Numbered from the stretch's first letter, positions 15,526 through 24,440 are shown. The stretch: 64,000 nt of DNA from Streptomyces platensis (GCF_008704855.1 NZ_CP023691.1:7874001-7938000); one strand, 5' to 3'. Made by a program: numbers and translations. Notes: generated from the sequence alone by a model not told the origin.

Positions 15526-16764
15526 CTAGCGGGTCAGTACGAGCGCGGCATTGTGCCCGCCGAAGCCGAGCGACGTCTTGACCGCGCAGTCGAACGCCGC
15601 CTGCCGGGCCTCCGTGCGGACGATGTCGATCGGGATCCGCGGATCCGGCACATCGAGGTTGGCGGTCGGCGGCACCAGCTGCTGTTCCAGGGCGAGCACG
15701 GTGAGCGCGGTCTCGATCCCGCCGGCGGCGCCCAGTGCGTGCCCGGTCATCCCCTTGGTCGAGGTGACCAGCGCGTGATCGCCGAGGACCCGCCGCAGCA
15801 CGGTGGCCTCGACGCGGTCATTGACGATCGTCGAGGTGCCGTGCGCGTTGACATGGCCGACGTCCCGGCCCTGCACCTGCGCGTCCGCCAGCGCGCTGCG
15901 CAGCGCCCGCTCGATGCCGTTGCCCTCGGGGTCCGGGGCCACCGCCGCATAGGCATCACTCGACGCGCCGTAGCCGCGGACATGGGCACGGACAGGGGCC
16001 CGGCGGGCGCTCGCATGCTCGGGCCGTTCGAGTACGAGGAGCCCGGCGCCCTCGCCGACCACGAAGCCGTCCCGGCCCACGTCGAAGGGGCGGCAGGCCG
16101 TGGCCGGGTCGTCCCGGCGGGTGGAGACCGCCTTCATCTGGCAGGCGCTGGCGATCAGCAGCCGGGACAGCACCGACTCGGCGCCGCCCGCGATGGCGAT
16201 ATCGCAGACCCCGGCGCGCAGCAGCTGGTGTGCGGTGCCCACGGCGACCGTGCCGGACGAGCAGGCCGTCGCCACGCCCATGCTGGGGCCCTGCGCGCCG
16301 AGGTCCATGCAGACGCTGCTCGCGGCACTGTTGACGACGGTCAGCGGGGCGAGCTTGGGGGAGACCCGGCGGGCGCCGCGCCCGGCCATCGCGACATGCT
16401 GCTGGTCGTAGAACGGCAGCCCGCCGTGCGCGGAGCCGATGACCACCGCGACCCGGCCGCTGTCCCAGGACTCCGGGTCCAGCCCGGCATCGGCGACGGC
16501 CTCCCGGGCGGCGATCACCGCGAGCTGCGAGAAGCGGTCCATCAGCCGCTGGGTGGCCACACCGAGCAGCTCGGTCGTGTCCAGATCCGCGATGGTGTAC
16601 ATGAAGTCGCAGGGCAGATCGGCGAGTTCTTCCTGGTGGCTCACGCCGCCGGGCACGGTTTCCTGGGTGACGGTGTGCCAGGTGGCCTTCGCCCCCACGC
16701 CCGCCGCGGTCACCAGTCCCAGTCCTGTCACGGCCGCGGAGAACGGCTCCTGGCGGGCCGTCAT
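15526..16764 (-). CDS. beta-ketoacyl-ACP synthase (KAS II/FabF-like ketosynthase)
   Basis: 412-residue ketosynthase catalysing decarboxylative condensation of malonyl-ACP with an acyl chain. All catalytic residues are visible: Cys168 in VATACSSGTVAVG, His308 in VNAHGTS, Lys337 and His342 in STKGMTGHALGAAG. The N-terminal AAVTGLGLVTAAGVG and the C-terminal SLGFGGHNAALV are typical. There is no acyltransferase or second ketosynthase (chain-length factor) nearby, so this is a stand-alone enzyme. The ATG at 16764 overlaps the ACP stop (ATGA), indicating coupled translation and a dedicated ACP partner. Confidence 0.92.
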   Translation of the reverse strand: MTARQEPFSAAVTGLGLVTAAGVGAKATWHTVTQETVPGGVSHQEELADLPCDFMYTIADLDTTELLGVATQRLMDRFSQLAVIAAREAVADAGLDPESWDSGRVAVVIGSAHGGLPFYDQQHVAMAGRGARRVSPKLAPLTVVNSAASSVCMDLGAQGPSMGVATACSSGTVAVGTAHQLLRAGVCDIAIAGGAESVLSRLLIASACQMKAVSTRRDDPATACRPFDVGRDGFVVGEGAGLLVLERPEHASARRAPVRAHVRGYGASSDAYAAVAPDPEGNGIERALRSALADAQVQGRDVGHVNAHGTSTIVNDRVEATVLRRVLGDHALVTSTKGMTGHALGAAGGIETALTVLALEQQLVPPTANLDVPDPRIPIDIVRTEARQAAFDCAVKTSLGFGGHNAALVLTR

Positions 16765-16994
16765 GCCGGAACGTTGCCGTCGACGGCCGTCACCAGCTGG
16801 CCCACGGTGTTCCGCGGGGTCAGCGACACCTCGTCGAGGTCGATGTCCAGCCGCTCCTCGATGAGGACGCGGAGCTCCTCCAGGGCCAGGGAGTCCAGTC
16901 GCAGGCTGCGCAGCGGAGTCTCGTCGGTGATGTCGGCGGGGGAAACCCCGAATCGTTGGACCAGCAAGGTGTTGACAACTTCTGCCGCGTTCAC
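16761..16994 (-). CDS. acyl carrier protein
   Basis: 77-residue carrier protein. The phosphopantetheine attachment motif is LRLDSLALEEL with Ser35; acidic helix residues around it (EELRVLIEERLDIDLDE) are typical. It shuttles acyl intermediates to the ketosynthase encoded directly downstream. The GTG at 16994 is the start, with GGAGGAG six bases upstream. It is the first gene of the minus-strand operon ACP, KS, hydrolase, SRPBCC. It is distinct in context from the housekeeping fab cluster. Confidence 0.93.
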   Translation of the reverse strand: MNAAEVVNTLLVQRFGVSPADITDETPLRSLRLDSLALEELRVLIEERLDIDLDEVSLTPRNTVGQLVTAVDGNVPA

Positions 16995-17264
16995 GTGGCG
17001 CTCCTCCGCTTGTCGTAGGCGATGCTGCCAACCGCGTCGTGGGCGGGATATCACCGGCGGCTCCGGCTGGTTTGACCACCCTTTATACGCCTTTGTCCCG
17101 ATGACTCCCCAACCTTGGTAGCTCAATGGGGTGATGAGCGACCGGGGTGGACAACGTGTCCGCACCTCGCCTTGCGGACACCGCGGAAAGCACCTACGTA
17201 CGTAACGCCGCGGACCGCCGGGAGGTACGGGGCGAAGGGCGGCGGACTCGTGAACCGTCCGGGG
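16995..17264. other. 270-bp gap before ACP operon
   Basis: No gene seen. It must hold the promoter of the minus-strand ACP operon and the end of the ohrR transcript. The GTACGTA sequence near 17197 and the AT-rich patch near 17080-17140 are the only notable features. Confidence 0.4.
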
Positions 17265-17726
17265 TCAGGCCTCGTCGAGGGCGCTTGTCACCCGGCCCAA
17301 CAGGCTCTGGAGCGTGCGCAGTTCCTCGATCGTGAGGCCGGTCGCGGCCAGCATCCTGCGGGGGACCGGCAGGGCCTGTTCGCGCAGCTCGTCGCCGGCC
17401 GGGGTGAGGTGGATGGTGACCGAGCGCTCGTCCTCGGTGCTCCGTTCGCGGCGGACCAGTCCGGCCGCCTCCAGGCGTTTGAGCAGCGGGGAGAGGGTTC
17501 CGGAGTCCAGCCGGAGCTGTTCGCCGATGGTTTTGACCGGCTGGGAGCCGTGTTCCCACAGGACCAGCATGACCAGGTACTGGGGGTAGGTCAGGCCCAG
17601 GCCCTTGAGGGCGTCCCGGTAGACGCCGCCGAAGGCGCGCGAGGCGGCGTGCAGGGAGAAGCAGACCTGGTGGTCGAGGCGGAGCAGTTCGGCGTCGGGT
17701 ACCGGGGGCCTGGTCGCAGGGGTCAT
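17265..17726 (-). CDS. ohrR: MarR-family organic-peroxide sensor OhrR
   Basis: 153-residue winged-helix repressor of the OhrR type, which senses organic hydroperoxides through a reactive N-terminal Cys. The motif LRLDHQVCFSLHAASRA (Cys about 22) and the following YRDALKGLGLTYPQYLVMLVLWE are diagnostic. The DNA-recognition region is IGEQLRLDSGTLSPLLKRLE and the wing GLVRRERSTEDERSV. It is divergent from ohr with two palindromic operator candidates between the genes, consistent with autoregulation and control of ohr. The ATG at 17726 gives the standard family length. Confidence 0.93.
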   Translation of the reverse strand: MTPATRPPVPDAELLRLDHQVCFSLHAASRAFGGVYRDALKGLGLTYPQYLVMLVLWEHGSQPVKTIGEQLRLDSGTLSPLLKRLEAAGLVRRERSTEDERSVTIHLTPAGDELREQALPVPRRMLAATGLTIEELRTLQSLLGRVTSALDEA

Positions 17727-17752
17727 GGACCCAGGTTAGCCCGCCGGGTCAT

Positions 17753-17781
17753 TTAGTTGTGCGCAACTAAGTTGCGCGCAA
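17753..17781. promoter_or_regulatory. OhrR operator region
   Basis: TTAGTTG and CAACTAA (7-bp arms, 4-nt spacer, 17753-17770) are followed directly by the perfect palindrome TTGCGCGCAA (17772-17781). They lie between divergent ohrR and ohr, where OhrR dimers are expected to bind. Confidence 0.65.
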
Positions 17782-17854
17782 TTTAGATCTGTGCGACGGT
17801 GAGGGACATCGGGCGGCCGGGGAACGGCCGCTGCGCTACCGAAGGGGAACCGTG

Positions 17855-18265
17855 ATGGACGCGCTGTACACCGCTGTCGCCACCGCCAATGGCCGTGAGG
17901 GCCGGGCCGTCAGCTCCGACGGCCGGATCGACCTGGCCCTGGCCATGCCTCCCGAGCTCGGTGGCAACGGCGCCGGCACCAACCCGGAGCAGCTCTTCGC
18001 CGCCGGATACGCGGCCTGCTTCGCCAGCGCGATGAGCAATGTCGGCCGGCAGATGAAGATCGACACCAAGGACGTCTCGGTCACCGCCGAGGTCTCCATC
18101 GGCAAGGACGACACCGGCTTCGGTCTGGGCGTCGTCATGCGGGTGGAGCTGCCGGAGAGCCTCGCGGGCGAGACCGGCCGGCAGCTGGTCGAGGCGACGC
18201 ACCAGTTCTGCCCGTACTCCAAGGCCACCCGCGGCAACATCGAGGTCGAGCTGGTCATCGAGTAG
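17855..18265 (+). CDS. ohr: organic hydroperoxide resistance protein Ohr
   Basis: 136-residue OsmC/Ohr-family thiol peroxidase that reduces organic hydroperoxides in the cytoplasm. The two catalytic Cys are visible in GYAACFASAM (about 54) and HQFCPYSKATRG (about 118). It starts MDALYTAVATANGREGRA, as usual for Ohr. ATG 17855 is chosen over the adjacent GTG at 17852; GGGGAA lies upstream. Repression by OhrR from the intergenic operator is expected. Confidence 0.95.
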   Translation: MDALYTAVATANGREGRAVSSDGRIDLALAMPPELGGNGAGTNPEQLFAAGYAACFASAMSNVGRQMKIDTKDVSVTAEVSIGKDDTGFGLGVVMRVELPESLAGETGRQLVEATHQFCPYSKATRGNIEVELVIE

Positions 18266-18275
18266 CGGCGTGCTG

Positions 18276-18322
18276 CCCGGCGGGCCGGCCCCGGCGGGGG
18301 TGCGGGGGGCCGGTCCGCCGGG
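18276..18322. terminator. bidirectional terminator between ohr and GH1 gene
   Basis: CCCGGCGGGCCGGCCCC and GGGGCCGGTCCGCCGGG pair at 16 of 17 positions between convergent genes. Confidence 0.75.
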
Positions 18323-18331
18323 AAGGGGGGC

Positions 18332-19723
18332 TCAGGAGGTGCCCGGGGTGCCGCGGCGCGCATGGCCGCGGATCAGCCCGGCGTAGTGCCGGCCGCTGTC
18401 CTTGAGGGTGCGGACCTGGGTCGCCCGGTCGACATGGAACAGGCCGAAGCGCTTGTCGTAGCCGTAGGCCCATTCGAAGTTGTCCATCAGTGACCAGGCG
18501 AAATATCCGGCGAGCGGGGCACCCTTACGGGCCGCGCGGGCGCAGGCCGCCACATGCCGGTGCAGATAGTCGGTGCGCTCGGGGTCGGCGACGGTGCCGT
18601 CGGGGCGGATTACGTCCGGGTAGGCGGAGCCGTTCTCGGTGACATGGAGCGTGCGTGCCCCGTATTCGTGCGTCAGCCGCAGCAGCAGGGTCTCGATGCC
18701 GTCCGCGTCGATTTCCCAGTCCATGCCCGTACGGGGGACCTGCGGCCGGCGCACCGGGCGGGCGAACGGGGGCGGGCCGTCCGGATCGGCGGCGACCACG
18801 GCCGGGGAGTAGTAGTTCAGCCCCAGCCAGTCCAGCGGCTGGGCGAGGGTCTCCGGGTCACCGGCGCGTTCCGGCAGCGGCACGCCGTACACCTCGCGCA
18901 TGTCGTCGGGGAAGCCGCGGCCGTGCACCGGATCGAGCCACCAGCGGTTGGTGTGCCCGTCCATCCGCCGGGCCGCCGCGGCATCCGCCTCGGACCCGCT
19001 GGCGGGCTCGACCGTGCTGAGGTTGTTGACGAGGCCGACCCGGGCGTCCGGCGCCGCGGACCGGATCGCCTGGACGGCCAGACCGTGCCCGAGCAGCAGG
19101 TGGTACGAGGCGCGGACCGCGGCGGTGAGATCCGTGTGGCCGGGCGCCATCCGGCCTTCGAGATGGCCGATCCAGGCCGAGCACAGCGGCTCGTTGAGCG
19201 TGGCCCAGTGGGAGACGCGGTCGCCGAGCTTCCCGGCGACCACGGCGGCATAGGCCGCGAAGTGCTCGGCGGTCTCCCGCACGGGCCAGCCGCCGCGGTC
19301 CTGGAGGGCCTGCGGCAGATCCCAGTGGTAGAGGGTGACGAAGGGGGCGATGCCCGCTTCGAGGAGCCCGTCGACCAGCCGGTCGTAGAAGGCCAGGCCC
19401 GCGGCGTTGACGGGGCCGTCCCCTTCCGGCCGGATGCGCGGCCAGGCGATCGAGAACCGGTAGCCGCCGACGCCCAGTTGACGCATCAGGCCGATGTCCG
19501 CGCGCCAGCGGTGGTAGTGGTCGCAGGCCCGGTCGCCGGTGTCGCCGTTGTCGATCATGCCCGGGGTGTGGGCATAGGTGTCCCAGATGGACGGGCCGCG
19601 GCCGTCCTCGGCGACCGCTCCCTCGATTTGGTACGCCGACGTGGCCACGCCCCAGGTGAAGTCGTCCGGCAGGGCGGCGAAGTCGATCGGGTCGCTCACG
19701 GAGGTCCTTTCGACAGGGGTCAT
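18332..19723 (-). CDS. GH1 beta-glucosidase
   Basis: 463-residue family 1 glycoside hydrolase hydrolysing beta-linked disaccharides or oligosaccharides in the cytoplasm. The N-terminus reads PDDFTWGVATSAYQIEGAV, the acid/base Glu is in ATLNEPLCSAW (NEP), the nucleophile Glu in LHVTENGSAY (TENG), and the sugar-binding LMDNFEWAYGYDKRFG is intact. It is the last gene of a sugar ABC operon; ATG 19723 overlaps the permease stop by ATGA. A GTG at 19699 behind AAAGGA is an alternative giving eight fewer residues. There is no signal peptide, so it acts on sugars imported by its neighbours. Confidence 0.93.
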   Translation of the reverse strand: MTPVERTSVSDPIDFAALPDDFTWGVATSAYQIEGAVAEDGRGPSIWDTYAHTPGMIDNGDTGDRACDHYHRWRADIGLMRQLGVGGYRFSIAWPRIRPEGDGPVNAAGLAFYDRLVDGLLEAGIAPFVTLYHWDLPQALQDRGGWPVRETAEHFAAYAAVVAGKLGDRVSHWATLNEPLCSAWIGHLEGRMAPGHTDLTAAVRASYHLLLGHGLAVQAIRSAAPDARVGLVNNLSTVEPASGSEADAAAARRMDGHTNRWWLDPVHGRGFPDDMREVYGVPLPERAGDPETLAQPLDWLGLNYYSPAVVAADPDGPPPFARPVRRPQVPRTGMDWEIDADGIETLLLRLTHEYGARTLHVTENGSAYPDVIRPDGTVADPERTDYLHRHVAACARAARKGAPLAGYFAWSLMDNFEWAYGYDKRFGLFHVDRATQVRTLKDSGRHYAGLIRGHARRGTPGTS

Positions 19724-20613
19724 TTGACGGCTCCGGCGGTGAGCCCGGCCACCAGATTGCGCTGGAGCAGCAGGAATCCGGCGACCACCGGGACGCTGAC
19801 GACCAGGGAAGCGGCCATCACCTGGTTCCAGTACACGTCGTTCTGGGTGGCGTAGCCCTGGAGGCCGACCGAGAGGGTGCGGGTGGTGTCGTTGGTCATG
19901 ACGGAGGCGAAGAGCACCTCGCCCCACGCGGTCATGAAGGCGTACACGGCGACCGCGATGATCCCCGGCAGCGCGGCCGGCACCACGACGCGGAAGAGCG
20001 CACCGAGCGGACCGCAGCCGTCCACGTACGCGGCCTCGTCCAGCTCGCGGGGCACCGAGGCGAAGTAGCCGGTCAGCATCCAGATGGAGAACGGCAGCGA
20101 GAACGTCAGATAGGTCAGTACCAGCCCGCCGCGGGAGCCGTAGAGGGCGACACCGGTGGTGTTCCCGATGTTGACGTAGAGCAGGAAGAGCGGCAGCAGG
20201 AAGAGGATGCCCGGGAACATCTGCGTGGACAGCACCGTGACGGTGAAGATCCGCTTCCCGCGGAAGTGGTAGCGGCTCACCGCGTAGGCGGCGAAGACCG
20301 CGACGAGCACCGAGCAGACGGTGGCCGAGCCGGCCACGATCAGCGAGTTGAGGAAGTACCGGGCCAGCGGCACCGTGTGCCAGATGTCGAGGTAGGGACG
20401 GACGGTCAGCTCGCTCGGCAGCCAGCGGAAGGCGCCCGAGACGTCCTCCAGGGGCTTGAGCGAGCTGCTGAGCATCACATACACGGGAAGCAGGACGAAG
20501 CCGGTCAGTGCGGTGAGGAAGATCCGTCGGGTCCAGCGGAAGGTGCGGGGCGGAGCGGTGGGGGAGCGCCTGCGGCGGCCGGGGCGGGACGCGCGGGCAA
20601 CGGGGCTAGACAT
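19720..20613 (-). CDS. sugar ABC transporter permease (MalG/CebG-like)
   Basis: 297-residue inner-membrane permease with six predicted segments. An Arg-rich cytoplasmic N-terminus precedes FLTALTGFVLLPVYVML. The family loop that contacts the ATPase (EAA motif) is present as ELDEAAYVDGCGPLGALFRVVVPAALPG. The ATG at 20613 overlaps the end of the upstream permease by 8 nt and has GGAAGG before it. It pairs with the product of the upstream gene to form the channel. No ATPase gene is in the operon, so a shared one such as MsiK elsewhere is presumed. Confidence 0.9.
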   Translation of the reverse strand: MSSPVARASRPGRRRRSPTAPPRTFRWTRRIFLTALTGFVLLPVYVMLSSSLKPLEDVSGAFRWLPSELTVRPYLDIWHTVPLARYFLNSLIVAGSATVCSVLVAVFAAYAVSRYHFRGKRIFTVTVLSTQMFPGILFLLPLFLLYVNIGNTTGVALYGSRGGLVLTYLTFSLPFSIWMLTGYFASVPRELDEAAYVDGCGPLGALFRVVVPAALPGIIAVAVYAFMTAWGEVLFASVMTNDTTRTLSVGLQGYATQNDVYWNQVMAASLVVSVPVVAGFLLLQRNLVAGLTAGAVK

Positions 20614-21529
20614 CGGCGGACTTCCTTCCGCGCGAGGTGGCAAGGAGGTAGCCGGCCGTCACCACCAGCAGGAAGAGCAGCAGGAGCACGGACATGGCCG
20701 AGCCGGTACCGAAGTTCCAGGTGACGAAGGAGGACTGGTAGATGTGGATGGAGAGCAGGTCAGCGGCCTCCGGGGCGGCCTTGCCGAACAGCACATACGG
20801 CGTGTTGAAGTCGTTGAAGCTCCACAGGAAGAGCACCAGCAGCAGCACCTGGTTGATGGGTCGTAAGGACGGCAGGGTGATCCGCCGGATCTGCCGGACG
20901 ATGCCCGCGCCGTCGAGCGCCGCCGCCTCGTAGAGGTCCTTCGGAATGCTCTGGAGCGCGGCCATCACCACCAGGAACGCGAACGGCCAGGTCTTCCATA
21001 CGGAGACCACGAGCAGCGCGACGAAGCTGTTGTCGCCGAGCAGCCAGAAGGGCCGGTCGCCGGTCAGCCCCAGTTGATCGTGCAGTACGTGATTGACCAG
21101 GCCGTTGTCCCGCTGGAAGAGGAAGGCCCAGGTGATGACCGCGGCGTAGACCGGCAGGGCGTACGGCGTGAGGAAGAGGGCCCGCAGCAGGCCGCGGCCC
21201 CGGAAGTTCTCCTGAAGGAAGATCGCGGCCGCGGTGCCGAGGACCCAGCACAGGCCCACCGTCAGCACGCTGAACGCGCAGGTGACGGCGAACGAGTGCA
21301 GCAGTGTGGCGCCGGCCGGGGCGTCGAAGTCCACGGTGACGCGGTAGTTGCCCAGCGCCTTCCAGGGGGCCGCGCCCCAGTGGGCGATCTGGAGCTGGGT
21401 CAGTTCCTTGAAGCTCATCACGATGCCGATGACCATCGGGACGAGGTGGACCAGCAGCTCCAGGAGCAGCGCGGGAAGCAGCAGGAGATACGGCAGGCCG
21501 ACGCGGCGCAGCCGGGTGCGGCCCCTCAT
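20606..21529 (-). CDS. sugar ABC transporter permease (MalF/CebF-like)
   Basis: 307-residue permease of the CUT1 type with about six membrane segments, starting at LPYLLLLPALLLELLVHLVP. The EAA loop reads IPKDLYEAAALDGAGIVRQI...ITLPSLRP. A periplasmic-side loop (LTQLQIAHWGAAPWKALGNY) follows the first segment as in MalF-like partners. The ATG at 21529 overlaps the stop of the binding-protein gene (ATGA), so translation is coupled. It is the partner of the downstream permease. Confidence 0.9.
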   Translation of the reverse strand: MRGRTRLRRVGLPYLLLLPALLLELLVHLVPMVIGIVMSFKELTQLQIAHWGAAPWKALGNYRVTVDFDAPAGATLLHSFAVTCAFSVLTVGLCWVLGTAAAIFLQENFRGRGLLRALFLTPYALPVYAAVITWAFLFQRDNGLVNHVLHDQLGLTGDRPFWLLGDNSFVALLVVSVWKTWPFAFLVVMAALQSIPKDLYEAAALDGAGIVRQIRRITLPSLRPINQVLLLVLFLWSFNDFNTPYVLFGKAAPEAADLLSIHIYQSSFVTWNFGTGSAMSVLLLLFLLVVTAGYLLATSRGRKSADV

Positions 21530-22842
21530 TGCGCCATCTGCTGCTGGGCCTTGGCCAGCCGCGCCTTGACCGAGGCGGTGGTCACCGGGTGGCCGGCGGC
21601 CGCGTCGGCGAACAGGTCCTTGATGGCGGTGCCGACGGACGTCTCGAACTGGGACTCCCCGGCGATCTGGGGCAGCGGCGCGGCGCTCCTGGTGAGCGTT
21701 TCGCGCAGCACCTTGGTGTCCTTGCGGCTGAAGGCCGGGTCCCGCTGGGCGGCCTTGACGGGCGGGATGGAGCCGTAGGCCTTGTTGAGCAGCCGCTGTT
21801 CGGTGTCGCTCGTCATGAACCGCACGAACTTCTGCGCGCCCCGGAGATTGCGGGTGTTCTTGAAGACGGCGATATTGATGCCCGCGAGCATGGAGTTGAT
21901 CTGCCGGCCGGTGCCGGGTGTGCCGGACGGGACGGGGACCGGCGCGACGCCCCAGTCGCCGGGCTGCATTCCGTCGGCGCTGAAGGTGGTGGCCGCGGCC
22001 TGCCACAGCACCATCGCGGTCCGGCCGGTGGCGAAGTCCCTGAGCGACTGGTTCTGCCCGTACTCCGCGTTGCCCGGGGCGATGATCTTGTCCTTGGCCA
22101 TGAAGTCGATGTACTGCTTGACCGCCGCGACCGCGCCGTCCGAGGTGAAGGTGGGTCGCCCGGCGGAGTCGAAGAAGTCCGCGCCGTGCTGCTTGCCGAG
22201 GGCGAAGGCCTGGTGGATGTTGTTGGTCAGCTGACCGCCCTCGGCACCCAGGCCCCACTTGCCGTCCCTGGAGATCCGCTTGCCGTCCGCGACCAACTCG
22301 TCCCAGGTGGCCGGGGGTTTGCTGATCCCCGCCTCCTGGAACATCCGCTTGTTGTAGTAGAGCGCGTAGGCCAGCGAGTACAGCGGCACCGCGGCCGGGT
22401 CCTTGCCCGCCGCGCCCGTCGCCTCCAGGGCCGGCGCCAGGAACCGGTCGCGTCCGCCGATCGCCGCGAAGTTCTTCCGGTCCCAGGAGAGCAGCGCACC
22501 GGTGGCCTGGAGTGAAGCGGACCAGGTGTTGCCGATGTTGAGCACATCGGGGCCCTGGCCGGACGTGGTGGCGGCCAGGATCCGGTTGAGCAGCTCGGGC
22601 CAGGGGATGACCTCCAGCTCGACCTTGATCCCGGTCCGCTGCTCGAACTTCTTCAGCTCGGGTCCGAGGATCTTCTTGTCCGCCTCGACGTTCGGCCCCT
22701 GATTGGACGCCCAATACGTCAGCGACGTGGGGGAGTCGTCACTGCCACCACCGCCGAAGCCCGACCCGCCGCCGCAGCCGGCCGCCACGGCGGCGAGTGC
22801 GGTAACGGTGGCGGTGACGGTCGCGGCTCGGAGTATGCGCAT
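21526..22842 (-). CDS. sugar-binding lipoprotein of ABC transporter (CUT1 type)
   Basis: 438-residue extracytoplasmic solute-binding protein. The lipoprotein signal ends in the lipobox VAAGC (Cys about 23), followed by a Gly/Ser spacer. The fold has the family landmarks GIKVELEVIPWPELLNRI, GQGPDVLNIGNTWSASL, AALYYNKRMFQEAG-type segment (ALYYNKRMF), and LAGINIAVFKNTRNLRGAQKF. The partner genes suggest a beta-glucoside or cellodextrin-like substrate, but this is inferred from the linked GH1 enzyme. First gene of the operon, divergent from a ROK repressor. Confidence 0.92.
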   Translation of the reverse strand: MRILRAATVTATVTALAAVAAGCGGGSGFGGGGSDDSPTSLTYWASNQGPNVEADKKILGPELKKFEQRTGIKVELEVIPWPELLNRILAATTSGQGPDVLNIGNTWSASLQATGALLSWDRKNFAAIGGRDRFLAPALEATGAAGKDPAAVPLYSLAYALYYNKRMFQEAGISKPPATWDELVADGKRISRDGKWGLGAEGGQLTNNIHQAFALGKQHGADFFDSAGRPTFTSDGAVAAVKQYIDFMAKDKIIAPGNAEYGQNQSLRDFATGRTAMVLWQAAATTFSADGMQPGDWGVAPVPVPSGTPGTGRQINSMLAGINIAVFKNTRNLRGAQKFVRFMTSDTEQRLLNKAYGSIPPVKAAQRDPAFSRKDTKVLRETLTRSAAPLPQIAGESQFETSVGTAIKDLFADAAAGHPVTTASVKARLAKAQQQMAQ

Positions 22843-22909
22843 GACGGATACGCCTCTCTCTGAGGAGTCCGAAGGCCGGCCATGTTCCGTTCCTGAACAG
22901 CCTCATGGC

Positions 22910-22930
22910 TTAACTTAGGGTGTGAGTTAA
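22910..22930. promoter_or_regulatory. candidate ROK repressor operator
   Basis: TTAACT and AGTTAA form 6-bp arms around a 9-nt spacer, between the divergent ABC operon and the ROK gene. A nearby TGTTC/GAACA repeat (about 22884-22900) may be a second site. Binding is inferred from position and symmetry. Confidence 0.5.
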
Positions 22931-22994
22931 AGCCCGGGGGAAGGGCGCGTCAAGAGAGCGAAAACCGGCACCGGCCGGCCGGGAGGGGAACCAG

Positions 22995-24323
22995 ATGGCC
23001 GAACGCACCCAACGCACCGTGCGTGACCTGCGCAGGGCCAATCGCACCGCGGTGCTGCAACGGCTGTATGCCGACGGTCCGATGAGCCGGCAGGAACTCG
23101 GACCCGCAACGGGCCTCAGTTCAGGCTCCGTCAGCAATGTGGTCGCCGAACTCACCGAGGACGGACTGCTGGAGGAGGCCGGTGTGGTCGGGTCCGACGG
23201 CGGGCGGCCCCGCACCCTGCTACGGGTCGCCCCGGGGAGCGGCTGTCTGATCGGGGTGGACGTGGGCGAGACCCGGGTCAGGGTCGAGCTCTTCGATCTC
23301 GCGATGGGCGAACTGGCCCGCGCGGAGCTCCCGTTGCGGCATCACGGCTACGACGTGGACCTGGTCGTCCGCCATGTCGCCGACGGCATCGCGAGCGTGC
23401 TGCGGGAGAGCGGGGCGTCGCCCGCCCGGCTGCTCGGTGTCGGCGTCGGCGTCCCCGGCATCCTCGACCGGAGCCGGTCCGGCGGCGCGGTCGTGCACGG
23501 TCAGACCATCGGCTGGGACGCCGTCCCGCTGGAGGAGCTGCTGCACCGCAGCGTCGAACTCCCGCCCGGTGTGGGCTTCTTCCTCAGCAACGGCGCCAAG
23601 GCCCTCGGGCAGGCCGAGATGTGGTTCGGCGGCGGCCGCGGCGCCCGGAACGCGGCCATCGTGCTCTTCGGCTCCGGCGTCGGCGCCTGTCTCGTCACCG
23701 ACGGCGTCATCGACGGCGGAGCACGCGACAGCGCCGGGGAATGGGGTCATCTGACGGTCAGCGTCCGCGGCCGGCGGTGCCGCTGCGGCGCCCGCGGCTG
23801 TCTGGAGGCGTACACCGGATCCGAGGCGCTACTGGAGCGCTGGCAGGAAGCGGGCGGCCAACCGCCCGCGGACGCCGACGAGGAGACGGCGCTCGCGGCC
23901 CTGGTCGCCGCCGCCCACCCACCGGAGGGCGGTCCGGCCGCCGACCCGGTCGCGCGCGCCGTCCTGGACGAGACCGCGGAGTACCTCGGCGCGGGCATCT
24001 CCGACCTGATCAACCTCTTCAGCCCCGAACGGGTCCTCATCGGCGGCTGGGCCGGCCTCCAGCTCGGCCCGCACCTCCTCCCGGCCGTCCGCGCCCATGC
24101 CACCGCCTACGCGCTGGCGCACCCCGCCGGCCGGGTCACCATCGGCCTCGGCACCCTCGGCCCCGACGCCGTCACGGTCGGCGCGGCGACCCTGCCGCTG
24201 GCGGACTTCTTCGCCAACGGGGGCCGGCGACGCGCCGCCCCGTCCGCCGAACCGGGGGAGCGGGTGACGGTTCCGGGGTGGCGGACGGCACTGGAGGCAC
24301 GGGCACGGGCGGGGCGTGGCTGA
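22995..24323 (+). CDS. ROK-family transcriptional repressor
   Basis: 442 residues: an N-terminal winged helix (RRANRTAVLQRLYADGPMSR...TGLSSGSVSNVVAELTEDGL, about 14-60), then a ROK sugar-kinase-like domain. The ROK signature is present with the zinc-binding Cys cluster CRCGARGCLEAYTG and the preceding GEWGHLTV. It probably represses the divergent sugar ABC/GH1 operon and responds to a sugar. In Streptomyces such operons more often have a LacI-type regulator (CebR), so ROK control is notable. The ATG at 22995 follows GGGAGGGGAACC. Confidence 0.9.
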   Translation: MAERTQRTVRDLRRANRTAVLQRLYADGPMSRQELGPATGLSSGSVSNVVAELTEDGLLEEAGVVGSDGGRPRTLLRVAPGSGCLIGVDVGETRVRVELFDLAMGELARAELPLRHHGYDVDLVVRHVADGIASVLRESGASPARLLGVGVGVPGILDRSRSGGAVVHGQTIGWDAVPLEELLHRSVELPPGVGFFLSNGAKALGQAEMWFGGGRGARNAAIVLFGSGVGACLVTDGVIDGGARDSAGEWGHLTVSVRGRRCRCGARGCLEAYTGSEALLERWQEAGGQPPADADEETALAALVAAAHPPEGGPAADPVARAVLDETAEYLGAGISDLINLFSPERVLIGGWAGLQLGPHLLPAVRAHATAYALAHPAGRVTIGLGTLGPDAVTVGAATLPLADFFANGGRRRAAPSAEPGERVTVPGWRTALEARARAGRG

Positions 24324-24440
24324 CGCGCCCGGCGGTGCGGCGCCCCGGCCCGTCCCCGAGCCTGCGGAAGGGGGAGGGCCGGGCCCGTCGGACGCGGTCC
24401 TGCCTTACGCGCCGACGGGCGAGCCCGCTATGCGTCGCCC

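Noticed and set aside
14686..17121. Long plus-strand open frame opposite the ketosynthase
   Set aside because: It is the antisense shadow of a GC-rich gene; the minus-strand frame shows all catalytic motifs.
20606..22714. A single 702-codon minus frame in the ABC operon
   Set aside because: The real permease starts at 21529; the rest is an off-frame reading of the binding-protein gene.
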